DNA of 64,000 bases from positions 97,800-161,799 of the IMG/VR virus record IMGVR_UViG_3300027747_002198, one strand, 5' to 3'. Made by a program: the position numbers and the translations under genes. Positions within the stretch are counted from its first letter, which is position 1; each line of letters begins with the position of its first letter. This document shows, piece after piece, positions 18,072 through 26,425 of this stretch. The notes beneath the pieces are model-generated. The model did no database searches, was not told the DNA's origin, and was given only the letters and a program-made list of their open reading frames with translations. Origin of the DNA: a virus.

Positions 18072-19016
18072 ATGAAAGTGTTGTTTCATACACACACATT
18101 GAATTATCGTGGTACTACAGTAGCAATTTTAGATTATGCTCGTTACAACCAAGAAGTATTAGGTAATGAAAGCGTTGTTTCTTATTGGGCTGATGGTCCA
18201 GTAGGAAACGATGCTGGTAACGAAGCACCAATGATTGAAAAGTTTAAATCGGAGTTTGAATTAAGACCAGCAACTGGTGGCAATTTGACTCCGATTTGTA
18301 ACGATATAGATGTAGCATATTTTATAAGGTCAGGAGAAGTTGAACCTCTTCCGAATGTTAAAACGGCCGTACATGCTGTATTCGGTCATAGGACTCCACA
18401 CGGAGATTCGTATGCCTATATTTCTGAGTGGTTAGCAGAGCATAGGTGTAAAGATTTAAATCTTCCTTATGTTCCACACATAGTTAATTTGCCCAAGCCT
18501 GATGCAGATTTTAGGCAACGATTAGGCATCAACAAAGATAAAATTGTAGTTGGTAGATTGGGTGGCCACACCACTTTTGATATTGGTTGGGTTCATTCTG
18601 CTGTACGCAGGGTATTGGAATCTGATTCAAGATTTGTATTTGTGTTTTTAAATACGGCTAGGTTTATGGATCACCCTAATATTATCTATTTGGATCCAAT
18701 CCATAACATGCAGGAGAAGTCAAACTATATTGATATGTGTGATGCCTTCTTACACGCTAGGTCAATTGGAGAAAGCTTTGGTTTATCAGTATGCGAACCA
18801 TTATTCCACAACAAACCAACATTTGCCTTTAATGGTGGTGACGATAAACACCACATGATGATATTAGATGGAACAGGTCTACTATATAATGATGAAAACG
18901 ACCTGGTTACGAAGCTATTAAATTTAGAATCTTTTGATAAGGATTATCATTCATTAGTTGCCAAATTTAATCCTACCACGGTTATGGGTAAGTTTAAAGA
19001 AGTGTTTTTAACATAA
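18072..19016 (+). CDS. Glycosyltransferase, GT4-like (GT-B fold)
   Basis: A 314-residue protein starting MKVLFHTHTLNYRGTTVA. The ATG at 18072 is preferred over an in-frame TTG at 18066. The C-terminal part has the pattern of retaining GT-B enzymes: VVGRLGGHTTFD, then FLHARSIGESFGLSVCEPL, where E-S-F-G-L-x-x-x-E matches the GT4 EX7E donor-phosphate motif. It stands apart from the main cluster, next to a structural protein, which suggests glycosylation of a virion component; that is inference. Confidence 0.75.
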   Translation: MKVLFHTHTLNYRGTTVAILDYARYNQEVLGNESVVSYWADGPVGNDAGNEAPMIEKFKSEFELRPATGGNLTPICNDIDVAYFIRSGEVEPLPNVKTAVHAVFGHRTPHGDSYAYISEWLAEHRCKDLNLPYVPHIVNLPKPDADFRQRLGINKDKIVVGRLGGHTTFDIGWVHSAVRRVLESDSRFVFVFLNTARFMDHPNIIYLDPIHNMQEKSNYIDMCDAFLHARSIGESFGLSVCEPLFHNKPTFAFNGGDDKHHMMILDGTGLLYNDENDLVTKLLNLESFDKDYHSLVAKFNPTTVMGKFKEVFLT

Positions 19017-19019
19017 ATA
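19012..19019 (+). promoter_or_regulatory. Late-promoter-like CATAAATA
   Basis: CATAAATA overlaps the end of the glycosyltransferase gene and sits 9 bases before the start at 19029. It is so close that a transcript starting from it would have little or no leader for that gene. It may instead serve the next gene, or be chance. Confidence 0.3.
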
Positions 19020-19028
19020 GGTTAATGA

Positions 19029-19415
19029 ATGTTTGATGACTTGAATGATGACAATTTCATGATATATGCAATGAAGTGTTATAACTCACCTAATTGCATT
19101 ATGTCAGAATTTGAAAATGATATCAAAAGAACCAAATATCTAAAACGATTATTTCGTAGATATAAGGTCACAAAAAGTTTAAAAGAACGATTGATTTTAA
19201 ATCACATTATTCTATTGAATAATGTTTTTGGCCACGAAGCAGTAGCAAGAATTTTATTCTATAGAATTGATGAACGTGATTATGATGTTTTAAAAACATT
19301 TTTGATGTATTTAAATATTATGCCAGATGCAATTTACGGTATCAGAGGAAAAACAATACACACCGCTGATATTCCCTTAGACGAAAATATTGTAGAAATA
19401 TTGGTAAAGATATGA
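19029..19415 (+). CDS. Conserved hypothetical T4-like phage protein
   Basis: A 128-residue helical, basic protein containing FMIYAMKCYNSPNCIMSEFE, then RTKYLKRLFRRY and ERLILNHIILLNNVFG. This arrangement is shared by a widespread T4-like phage family of unknown function. No catalytic motif is visible. It overlaps the next gene by 4 bases. Position suggests a late or virion-associated role, not proven. Confidence 0.7.
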   Translation: MFDDLNDDNFMIYAMKCYNSPNCIMSEFENDIKRTKYLKRLFRRYKVTKSLKERLILNHIILLNNVFGHEAVARILFYRIDERDYDVLKTFLMYLNIMPDAIYGIRGKTIHTADIPLDENIVEILVKI

Positions 19416-20104
19416 TAACATTTAAACAATACTTAAACGAAGTCGCCAAGCCCACAGGAGATTTAAAGAAGGCCTGCTGGAAAGGATATACTGCTGTTGG
19501 CACAAAACAAAAAAACGGCAGAACAGTTCCTAATTGTGTACCAGAAGGTCATGTTGAAGAATTGGAAAAAGGTTTAAAACAATTAGATAGTCACGATTAT
19601 GATACGATTCATAAATTAATGATGGGTATATGTAAAGAACATGGAGTTTCTGGTGAAGAATTACACAATGATTTTAAATCTAAACATGGCAAAACTCCTG
19701 ATAATTGGATTAAAGAAGAAGTTGAATTGGAAGAACTATTCGATATTCTAGAAGAAGTAGTTGATGGTATTGCAGAAGAAAACAATATTGATCCAGATAT
19801 TCTTTGGGAAAATCTTGAAGATGTATCCGATGAAGAACTGTATGAAACTGCTGCTTGGCGCCGTAAAGAAGGCAAAAATCCTACTGGCGGTTTAAATGCC
19901 AAAGGTATTGCATCTTATCGTAGAGAAAATCCAGGTTCCAAATTAAAGAAAGCTGTTACAGGTAAAGTAAAACCTGGTAGCAAAGCTGCAAAGCGTAGAA
20001 AATCATTTTGTGCTCGCATGGGTGGCATGAAAGGCGCAATGAAAAAACCAAATGGCGAACCTACAAGAAAAGCACTAGCTTTAAGAAAGTGGAAATGCAG
20101 ATGA
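19412..20104 (+). CDS. Putative head-targeted protein with DUF6321-like C-terminus
   Basis: A 230-residue protein. The start MITFKQYLNE is a capsid-targeting-like leader, followed by CWKGYTAVGTKQKNGRTVPN and NCVPEG (two Cys, motif shared with the next gene). The middle (about 50-140) is acidic and helical. The C-terminal domain AAWRRKEGKNPTGGLNAKG, SYRRENPGSKL and KRRKSFCARMGGM matches a basic domain seen in many phages (DUF6321-like) that probably binds nucleic acid. Role in the particle inferred. Confidence 0.7.
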   Translation: MITFKQYLNEVAKPTGDLKKACWKGYTAVGTKQKNGRTVPNCVPEGHVEELEKGLKQLDSHDYDTIHKLMMGICKEHGVSGEELHNDFKSKHGKTPDNWIKEEVELEELFDILEEVVDGIAEENNIDPDILWENLEDVSDEELYETAAWRRKEGKNPTGGLNAKGIASYRRENPGSKLKKAVTGKVKPGSKAAKRRKSFCARMGGMKGAMKKPNGEPTRKALALRKWKCR

Positions 20105-20376
20105 AATCTTTTAAACAATATTTGGATGAATCTGGTCGTTGCTGGACAGGTTATAAACCTGTAAGGGGCAAAAAAGCATTTTCTAAAGGTTCATGTGTCA
20201 AAGAAGATGGCATGGGTGGCGGCGCAGTTGCCGCAGGACCAACTAATGTAGTTGGTGGTGGAGCAATCGCCGGTACTGGTGGTAAAGGTGGAGAACCTGG
20301 TGTTGATTTAAGAAAGAAAAAGAAAGTTGCAGATCCACGGATGCCAATGGGCATGGGTAAACGAAAGGACTTCTAA
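20101..20376 (+). CDS. Small Gly-rich protein with capsid-targeting-like leader
   Basis: A 91-residue protein that overlaps the previous gene by 4 bases. It begins MKSFKQYLDE, followed by the CWTGYKPVRGKKAF and SCVKEDG motif, the same two-Cys pattern as in the upstream protein. Then come a Gly/Ala-rich stretch (GGGAVAAGPTNVVGGGAIAG) and a basic tail (RKKKKVADPRMPMGMGKRKD). The upstream in-frame ATG at 20008 is inside the previous gene and less likely. Probably packaged with the neighbouring gene products. Confidence 0.65.
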   Translation: MKSFKQYLDESGRCWTGYKPVRGKKAFSKGSCVKEDGMGGGAVAAGPTNVVGGGAIAGTGGKGGEPGVDLRKKKKVADPRMPMGMGKRKDF

Positions 20377-20628
20377 GTGATCGAAATCCAAGATAGAATT
20401 AGAGAAAAGTTTGGATTAGAAGCGGAAGTCGTTGAAGCAGCAAATGTACTATTTCTGAGAGTTCAAGGTTTGGATAACGTATCTCTTGCTGAATGGATTA
20501 GAATAGAATTCCATAACGTATATGTTAGTGTAAAAAATAGAAGAACATTTGAGTTTTCAGACGATGGATGGATTAAAATAGAAAAAAATGATAACAGTAG
20601 ATCAAATACAGAAGATACTGCCACATAA
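20377..20628 (+). CDS. Hypothetical small protein
   Basis: An 83-residue protein starting with GTG right after the previous stop; AAAGGA 7 bases upstream supports the start. The sequence is amphipathic (IREKFGLEAEVVEAANVLFLRVQG, read in parts) with no known motif. It overlaps the endolysin start by 41 bases. Function unknown; position suggests a late gene. Confidence 0.6.
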   Translation: MIEIQDRIREKFGLEAEVVEAANVLFLRVQGLDNVSLAEWIRIEFHNVYVSVKNRRTFEFSDDGWIKIEKNDNSRSNTEDTAT

Positions 20629-21193
20629 TACATCACCAGATACTTTATGTTCGGTTTTAAATGGGATATTACCCAGGTATGAAATTAATACAAAAAATCG
20701 TATCGCTGGATTTTTGGGACAATGTGCTGTTGAGTCGGCTGAATTTACTAAATTTCAAGAAAACTTAAATTATAGTGCACAAAGTTTAATGAAAGTTTGG
20801 CCTAAGCAATTTCCTAATGTTGATATAGCAAATCAATACGGCCGCCAGCCAGAAAAAATTGCCAATCGAGCTTACGCAAATAGATATGGCAATCGTGATG
20901 AAGCAAGCGGTGATGGATGGTTATATCGTGGTCGTGGTGCTATACAAACAACTTTTCATGACAACTATAAAGTATTTGCAGTTTCTATTGGAATGCCATT
21001 GGACAAAACAGTTGCTTACTGTGAATCTTTATCTGGTGCGGTAGAATCTGCTTGTTTTTATTGGAAAATGCACAATATTAATCAAGCGTGTGATGCTGAT
21101 GATATTGACGACATGACACATAGAATTAATGCAGCTAAGCTAGATTTAGATAAAAGAAAAACATATTACGAAAAGGCTAAGTCGGTATTATGA
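20588..21193 (+). CDS. GH19 chitinase-like endolysin
   Basis: A 201-residue lysozyme-fold enzyme of the GH19 family. It shows FLGQCAVESAEF (catalytic Glu in the HES-like position, about residues 40-50), the KIANRAYANRYGN stretch, then GDGWLYRGRGAIQTT and NY (about 111-128), all typical of phage GH19 endolysins that cut the peptidoglycan glycan chain. There is no signal peptide, so a holin is needed for release. First gene of the lysis cassette; the stop overlaps the spanin start. Confidence 0.9.
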   Translation: MITVDQIQKILPHNTSPDTLCSVLNGILPRYEINTKNRIAGFLGQCAVESAEFTKFQENLNYSAQSLMKVWPKQFPNVDIANQYGRQPEKIANRAYANRYGNRDEASGDGWLYRGRGAIQTTFHDNYKVFAVSIGMPLDKTVAYCESLSGAVESACFYWKMHNINQACDADDIDDMTHRINAAKLDLDKRKTYYEKAKSVL

Positions 21194-21795
21194 TGGGGAT
21201 ATTACTTTGGTTGTTTAATTACATACCGACATTCATTATATACATGATGTTTGCATTAGGTATCGTGCTTTATCTTTTTTCCGAATCGTTTACAATTCGT
21301 ATTGTCCAATTTATTCCAACAAGTGTTCTAACACCAGCATTAATTAGAATAATTGGTATTGTGGTAATGGGTATAAGCATATTTTTATTAGGCGTATCTT
21401 TTAGTGATACAGAATTTAAAAAAGAAATTGATAAAAAAAATGCTGAAATTGCAAAAATAAATGATGAGGCAAAAAACATTTCGGCACAGATAACAACCAA
21501 GTACATTTATAGAGATAAGATTATTAAGGAGAAGGGTGATGAAATCATTAAGTATGTCAGCACTAAAAATGATGCTGATTGTAACCTGCACAACTCTACT
21601 ATTGAGTTGCTCAACGCTGCCGCAAAAAACAACCTTCCCAATCCCACCAGAGCAATTGATGAAACCGGCTCCGGAGTTAACCTTAGTGCCGTTGAAGGAA
21701 CAGTCATCGAAAACTACAACAAATACCACGAAGTAAAGAATCGATTAGATTTATTGCAAGAGTGGGTGCAAGAACAACAAAAGAATAATAAATGA
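21190..21795 (+). CDS. Rz: Inner-membrane spanin (Rz-like)
   Basis: A 201-residue protein with two N-terminal hydrophobic segments (about 5-31 and 50-71), then a long coiled coil with FKKEIDKKNAEIAKIN and IIKEKGDEIIKYV, and a C-terminal LSAVEGTVIENYNKYHEVKN/LDLLQEWVQ segment typical of T4-like Rz proteins. It would link the inner membrane to the o-spanin and break the outer membrane at lysis. An Rz1-type gene is nested in its +1 frame (21539-21736). Two membrane segments instead of one is unusual. Confidence 0.8.
   Translation: MMGILLWLFNYIPTFIIYMMFALGIVLYLFSESFTIRIVQFIPTSVLTPALIRIIGIVVMGISIFLLGVSFSDTEFKKEIDKKNAEIAKINDEAKNISAQITTKYIYRDKIIKEKGDEIIKYVSTKNDADCNLHNSTIELLNAAAKNNLPNPTRAIDETGSGVNLSAVEGTVIENYNKYHEVKNRLDLLQEWVQEQQKNNK
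21539..21736 (+). CDS. Rz1: Outer-membrane lipoprotein spanin (Rz1-like), nested in Rz
   Basis: A 65-residue lipoprotein read in the +1 frame within the i-spanin gene. AAGGAG lies 7 bases before ATG 21539. The signal sequence MKSLSMSALKMMLIVTCTT ends in a lipobox LLSC (Cys24), and the short mature chain is Pro-rich (STLPQKTTFPIPPEQLMKPA), as in Rz1. The nested arrangement is the lambda-type one. Together with Rz it fuses inner and outer membranes after endolysin action, so the host is Gram-negative. Confidence 0.85.
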   Translation: MKSLSMSALKMMLIVTCTTLLLSCSTLPQKTTFPIPPEQLMKPAPELTLVPLKEQSSKTTTNTTK

Positions 21796-22040
21796 ATCAA
21801 ATATTAAAAGACTTGTTGACTGGCAAAGACGGCAAAACCCACGACATTGCTCGATGGTCTTGGATGATTTCTATGCTTGCAATTCTTGTTGGCGCAGGTT
21901 ACGAATTAGCACATTCAGCTACCGTAAGTTTAAGGGAGTTTGCAGAATCAATAGGTATTATTGCCGGTGCTCATGGTGCAGCCGTAATGTTAAAAAAAGA
22001 TGCTGAACCCCAAGCAGAAGAAGATACAACAAATAAATAA
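21792..22040 (+). CDS. Small membrane protein, holin candidate
   Basis: An 82-residue protein. Two hydrophobic stretches (WMISMLAILVGAGYELA about 24-40, and SIGIIAGAHGAAVMLKK about 53-69) are joined by a short loop, with a charged C-terminus. Size, topology and position just after the spanins are what is expected for a class II holin, but no family signature is visible. It overlaps the spanin stop by 4 bases. Confidence 0.5.
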   Translation: MNQILKDLLTGKDGKTHDIARWSWMISMLAILVGAGYELAHSATVSLREFAESIGIIAGAHGAAVMLKKDAEPQAEEDTTNK

Positions 22041-22049
22041 GAGAACGTT

Positions 22050-22466
22050 ATGGCAGACAATGTTATACAATTAAAAGTTGATGTGGAAGTATTAAAAACT
22101 CAAGTGACCACATTAACTTCCCTTTGTACAAAAATGGATACGGTTATTGAGAAACTTGTGGACCAACAAGAAAAATATACCGCACAAATTTACAAAGATA
22201 TGGAAAATCGTAGAATAGAAAAGAATGCCGAGATCAAAGAGATACACGACCGCATTGATACTGTTATAGATAAAGTTCAAATTACCGAATTGCGTATTAT
22301 GGATGAAATTAAACAGTTGCGAGCAGAATTAACCAAACGGCAAGAAAAAGATTCCGGCAAATTAGATAATATCTCTAGTAGAAACTGGATGATTGTTGGT
22401 GGTATTATTGTTATGGCATATATTATTAGTCATGCGGTACAAATCATAGATCACTTGACAAAGTAA
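22050..22466 (+). CDS. Coiled-coil protein with C-terminal membrane anchor (XhlA-like topology)
   Basis: A 138-residue protein with a long helical coiled coil (about 1-110, rich in Lys, Glu, Ile) followed by one transmembrane helix (WMIVGGIIVMAYIISHAV, about 113-130). Proteins of this shape (haemolysin XhlA type) sit next to holins and endolysins in several phages. No family signature beyond the topology. It lies at the end of the lysis cassette and its stop overlaps the promoter region before the primase gene. Confidence 0.5.
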   Translation: MADNVIQLKVDVEVLKTQVTTLTSLCTKMDTVIEKLVDQQEKYTAQIYKDMENRRIEKNAEIKEIHDRIDTVIDKVQITELRIMDEIKQLRAELTKRQEKDSGKLDNISSRNWMIVGGIIVMAYIISHAVQIIDHLTK

Positions 22467-22483
22467 TAATATTGTAGTATTAT
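22455..22483 (+). promoter_or_regulatory. Sigma70-like promoter before primase
   Basis: TTGACA at 22455-22460, 17-base spacer, TATTAT at 22478-22483, 9 bases before the primase ATG at 22492. The -35 box lies in the end of the previous coding region. The spacer and -10 include an AATAATA/TATTATT inverted repeat. Confidence 0.55.
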
Positions 22484-22491
22484 TGTACATT

Positions 22492-23502
22492 ATGAGCATA
22501 TACATTGATAGAGCATTTTTGCTTCGGGTTTCCCCGAAGCTTTTACGATTCACACAGAAAAAGGAAGACCTTTATAACTTCCGGTGTCCTCTGTGTGGAG
22601 ATTCTCAAAAAAATAAAACTAAGGCCCGAGGATTTGTTTTTCGTAAGAAAGACGATTACTTCTACATGTGCCACAATTGTGGAGTATCCACCACTTTTTA
22701 TAATTTCTTAGATAAAGTTGATCCTTCATTAACTAAACAATATGCTTTGGAAAGATATAAAAATGGGACACAAAACAATAACACCAAAACGCCTGAATTT
22801 GAACAAGCAAAAACGGAAAAACCAATCTTTCGTAAAAAATTATCATTGGAATCAATTGACTCGTTACCAGAAGAACATTTTGCTAAGGCATATGTTCAAT
22901 CGAGAAAAATTCCCAAAGATTTCCATTCGCAACTATACTTTGCGCCAGATTTCCGTAAATTCATTCAAGAACTTAATGTCGAACAAGAAGGCCTTAAAGA
23001 AAATGACCAAAGGCTCGTTATTCCATTCTATGATACGGACAAAAACCTCATTGCGGTTCAAGGTAGGGCTCTCGGTGAGTCCAAACTCCGTTATATCACA
23101 ATCAAGATTAACGAAGATGTTTCCAAAGTCTATGGACTCGATAGGATAGATCAGGAGAAGATGATCTATGTGGTGGAAGGTCCTATTGACAGCATGTTTC
23201 TAGACAATGCTGTAGCCACTGCGGATTCTAACTTGGAATCAATCATAAGTACATTTAACAAATCTAAAATTACTTTGGTGTTTGATAACGAGCCAAGAAA
23301 TAAAGAAATTGTTAAGAAAATAGAGCACGCCATTGACAATCATTTTAATGTTGTTGTTTGGCCAGAATTTCTTGAAGAAAAAGATATCAATGATATGATC
23401 CTGTCGGGTTTTTCATTGGATGAAATTCGAGATATTATAGATAAAAATACCTTTCTCAATTTGAGAGCAAAAATGGAATTCATTAAGTGGAAAAAGATAT
23501 AA
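22492..23502 (+). CDS. 61: DNA primase, T4 gp61-like
   Basis: A 336-residue primase. The N-terminal zinc site is FRCPLCGDSQ (Cys32, Cys35) and YMCHNCG (Cys60, Cys63). The Toprim-type catalytic centre is IYVVEGPIDSMFL, followed by ITLVFDNEPRN with the acidic metal site. Length and order match T4 gp61, which makes RNA primers for lagging-strand synthesis with gp41. Start set at the ATG at 22492, because MSIYIDRAF is a normal gp61-like opening. Confidence 0.9.
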   Translation: MSIYIDRAFLLRVSPKLLRFTQKKEDLYNFRCPLCGDSQKNKTKARGFVFRKKDDYFYMCHNCGVSTTFYNFLDKVDPSLTKQYALERYKNGTQNNNTKTPEFEQAKTEKPIFRKKLSLESIDSLPEEHFAKAYVQSRKIPKDFHSQLYFAPDFRKFIQELNVEQEGLKENDQRLVIPFYDTDKNLIAVQGRALGESKLRYITIKINEDVSKVYGLDRIDQEKMIYVVEGPIDSMFLDNAVATADSNLESIISTFNKSKITLVFDNEPRNKEIVKKIEHAIDNHFNVVVWPEFLEEKDINDMILSGFSLDEIRDIIDKNTFLNLRAKMEFIKWKKI

Positions 23503-23957
23503 TTGGGTGGATAAAACGAATTTCCGAAAAGCATGATGAACTTGGTGGATTTGCTATTTGTCCTTTTGCAAGAAAGGCACTCAAAGAGAAAAAAATATTT
23601 TGGTCATTCATAGGTTATGAGCCCTCAGCTTACATAAGTAGGTATATGGAGATGATGAATGAAGATTATGAGGTGGTGCTATTTTATAATCTGAAAAAAA
23701 ACTTAACCGATCAGGACTGCATTGAATTAATCAATAAACTCAATAACAAATTCCCCAATATAGTATTTTTAAAAGACCATCCTGATAATCCCGGATTTAT
23801 CAATGGCATTAACACCAGCAATGGTGAATATCCGGTAATTATTGCTCAACCAAAAGGAAAATTAATTGATGCTAGGCTTGCTTTAGAGAAAACAAAGTAT
23901 TATGATGTATGGAGTGATGAATATAAAAAAGAAATTTTGGGTTACGGCCAATCATAA
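23487..23957 (+). CDS. Conserved hypothetical protein
   Basis: A 156-residue protein with a GTG start overlapping the primase end by 16 bases. It contains LGGFAICPFARKALKEKKI, a pattern (FxxCPFAR) seen in a family of unknown function in phages and bacteria, and a later DHPDNPGFINGINTSNG. The Cys and the DHPD motif might bind metal or nucleotide; no activity can be assigned. Confidence 0.55.
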   Translation: MEKDIIGWIKRISEKHDELGGFAICPFARKALKEKKIFWSFIGYEPSAYISRYMEMMNEDYEVVLFYNLKKNLTDQDCIELINKLNNKFPNIVFLKDHPDNPGFINGINTSNGEYPVIIAQPKGKLIDARLALEKTKYYDVWSDEYKKEILGYGQS

Positions 23958-23985
23958 GTTTGTAAATCGGAAAATATAAAATAAA

Positions 23986-24603
23986 ATGTTTTATGAAGAA
24001 AATAATTTTTTTTCGGAAGAAGAACGTATTGAAATAAAAAAAAGAGTATTAGAATTAAAAGAACATTGGGAAGTAGTTGGACCTGATTTTTTTACTCTAG
24101 GAGAATCAATATATTTACTGGAACAAAAAATACCAACTAAAATAAATGAAACGACTAAGAAAATTGTAATTGATAATTTTGGATGGATAATTGAAAGGAT
24201 ATGTAAAAATATAGAAAAAATAACGAGCATTAAAACAATTATCCATCCAAAATTACCATCTCCAGGATTTCATATAAGTAAATTACCGTTTGAGTTTAAA
24301 ACTAGAAGATTTCACCAAGATTCATCTATACTAAAGTTTGATAAATCAATTGATTTCAATACAGTACATTCGGTGTTATTATTAATAGAAAAACCTAGTT
24401 ATGGGGCTTGGTTGGATTATAGATTTGAAAACAAAGATGAGGTACAAAAATATTATTATGAATATGGAAAATTTATTAGTTGGAAAAGTGATCTGTATCA
24501 TAAGATAGGTAATTTAAAATGTTTACCTGAAGAACACAGGATAACATTACAATGTCATTACGGTTATAGTAGTGATATGAAAAAGAATTTAGTTTATTTT
24601 TAA
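23986..24603 (+). CDS. Putative 2OG-Fe(II) oxygenase
   Basis: A 205-residue protein. The central FKTRRFHQDSSIL (H-x-D, about residues 103-115) and C-terminal DLYHKIGNLKCLPEEHRITL (His, then Arg 12-14 residues later) have the spacing of the iron and 2-oxoglutarate binding residues of Fe(II)-dependent dioxygenases. The N-terminal part is helical. Codons are very AT-rich compared with the primase, suggesting a mobile accessory gene. Substrate unknown. Confidence 0.5.
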   Translation: MFYEENNFFSEEERIEIKKRVLELKEHWEVVGPDFFTLGESIYLLEQKIPTKINETTKKIVIDNFGWIIERICKNIEKITSIKTIIHPKLPSPGFHISKLPFEFKTRRFHQDSSILKFDKSIDFNTVHSVLLLIEKPSYGAWLDYRFENKDEVQKYYYEYGKFISWKSDLYHKIGNLKCLPEEHRITLQCHYGYSSDMKKNLVYF

Positions 24604-24635
24604 TAATATACAATAATAAAAAAGGCAAAGCTCGT

Positions 24636-26423
24636 ATGGAATATCTAGGTATCAATATAGATTTAGAAAGAGATAAACTGTTTGATGAATTGGGCATCAG
24701 ACGATTAAAAGAAAGTTACATGAAAGAAAATGAAGAAAGTCCACAACACAGATTTGCATACGTCAGCAAAACGTTCAGTTCCAACCCAGAGCATGCCCAA
24801 CGATTATATGATTATAGCTCTAAACATTGGTTATCTTATAGCACTCCCATTCTTAGTTTTGGTCGTTCTAAGCGTGGGATGCCTATATCGTGTTTCCTTA
24901 ATTATATCGAAGATACTGCGGAGGGATTAGTTGATAACTTATCAGAAACTAACTGGCTCTCTATGCTTGGCGGTGGTGTTGGTATTGGTTTTGGTATTCG
25001 GTCTGCCGATGATAAGTCTACTGGCGTTATGCCGCATCTTAAAATTTATGATGCAAGTTCTCTTGCTTATCGCCAAGGTCGCACTCGCCGTGGCAGTTAC
25101 GCCGCTTATCTTAATATTTCTCATCCTGATATCATTGCGTTCCTAGAAATAAGAAAACCAACGGGTGATCCCAATCAGCGGTGTTTAAATCTACATCACG
25201 GTATCAACATTACAGATGACTTTATGGAAATCATTGAAAAGGCTATGTTGGATCCCGAAGTTGATGACTCTTGGACATTAAAAGATCCACACACAGGAGA
25301 AATTCGTGAAGTTGTGTCGGCTAAACACCTGTGGCAACAAATTTTAGAATTGCGTATGCACACCGGCGAACCATATATTCACTATATCGATACAAGTAAC
25401 CGAGAATTACCACAATGGCTGAAGGACAAAGGATTGAAGGTACACCAATCAAATCTTTGTTCTGAAATTATATTACCAACAAATGAACAACGCACAGCAG
25501 TATGTTGTTTATCTTCTTTGAATTTGGAGACCTATGATGAATGGAAAGACAACAAACTTTTTCTTAAAGACGTTGCTGAGATGCTTGATAACGTGCTTAA
25601 CTACTTTATTGATAACGCTCCTGATAGTATCAGTCGTGCTAGATATTCCGCTGAGCGAGAGCGCTCCATTGGCATTGGTGCTCTCGGCTTTCATGCTTAT
25701 CTACAGCGTAACGGAATTGCTTTTGAAGGAGTTATGGCCAAAGTTGCTAACAACAAAATCTTCAAATCAATCAGACGTGGGTTAGATGAAGCAAATCTTG
25801 AATTGGGTAAAGAACGTGGTGAAGCTCCTGATGCTATTGGTACTGGCCGCAGGTTCAGTCATGTTATGGCCATTGCTCCTAATGCCTCATCTTCCATCAT
25901 TATGGGTAATACCAGTCCATCTATTGAGCCCTATCGTGCTAATGCTTATCGTCAAGATACTTTATCGGGATCATTCTTAAATAAGAATCGTTGGCTCGAC
26001 AAAATAATTAAGGAGAAAACAAATGGTAGTGAACAAGATTACGCTGATGCTTGGTCTAGCATTATTGCTAATGATGGTAGCTGTCAGCACCTTGATATAC
26101 TCTCTGAAGCAGAACGTGATGTTTTCAAAACCTCAATGGAAATCGATCAAAGATGGGTTATTGAATTGGCTGGCGACCGTCAAGCATATATTGACCAAGC
26201 ACAATCATTAAACCTATTTTTTAGACCAGATGCACATATTAAGTATATTCATGCTATTCATTTCATGGCATGGAAAAAAGGATTGAAAACTTTATACTAT
26301 TGCCGTTCAGAGAAGATTGGCAAAGCAGATAAAGTTTCAAAACGTATTGAAAGACAAGTTATTAAGGAGTTAGACATGGAACAAATTGCGCAAGGCAACG
26401 ACTGTATTGCTTGTGAGGGATAA
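24636..26423 (+). CDS. nrdA: Ribonucleoside-diphosphate reductase alpha subunit, class I
   Basis: A 595-residue catalytic subunit that reduces ribonucleotides to deoxyribonucleotides. Catalytic features: Cys in GMPISCFLNYIEDT; the N-x-C-x-E triad NLCSEI; MLGGGVGIGFG; the substrate loop APNASSSIIMGNTSPSIEP; and the redox tail CIACEG at the C-terminus. The N-terminal ATP-cone is absent and the protein is shorter than T4 NrdA (about 750), so overall-activity control is probably lacking. It pairs with nrdB 583 bases downstream, separated by a sulfotransferase gene. Confidence 0.95.
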   Translation: MEYLGINIDLERDKLFDELGIRRLKESYMKENEESPQHRFAYVSKTFSSNPEHAQRLYDYSSKHWLSYSTPILSFGRSKRGMPISCFLNYIEDTAEGLVDNLSETNWLSMLGGGVGIGFGIRSADDKSTGVMPHLKIYDASSLAYRQGRTRRGSYAAYLNISHPDIIAFLEIRKPTGDPNQRCLNLHHGINITDDFMEIIEKAMLDPEVDDSWTLKDPHTGEIREVVSAKHLWQQILELRMHTGEPYIHYIDTSNRELPQWLKDKGLKVHQSNLCSEIILPTNEQRTAVCCLSSLNLETYDEWKDNKLFLKDVAEMLDNVLNYFIDNAPDSISRARYSAERERSIGIGALGFHAYLQRNGIAFEGVMAKVANNKIFKSIRRGLDEANLELGKERGEAPDAIGTGRRFSHVMAIAPNASSSIIMGNTSPSIEPYRANAYRQDTLSGSFLNKNRWLDKIIKEKTNGSEQDYADAWSSIIANDGSCQHLDILSEAERDVFKTSMEIDQRWVIELAGDRQAYIDQAQSLNLFFRPDAHIKYIHAIHFMAWKKGLKTLYYCRSEKIGKADKVSKRIERQVIKELDMEQIAQGNDCIACEG

Positions 26424-26425
26424 AA

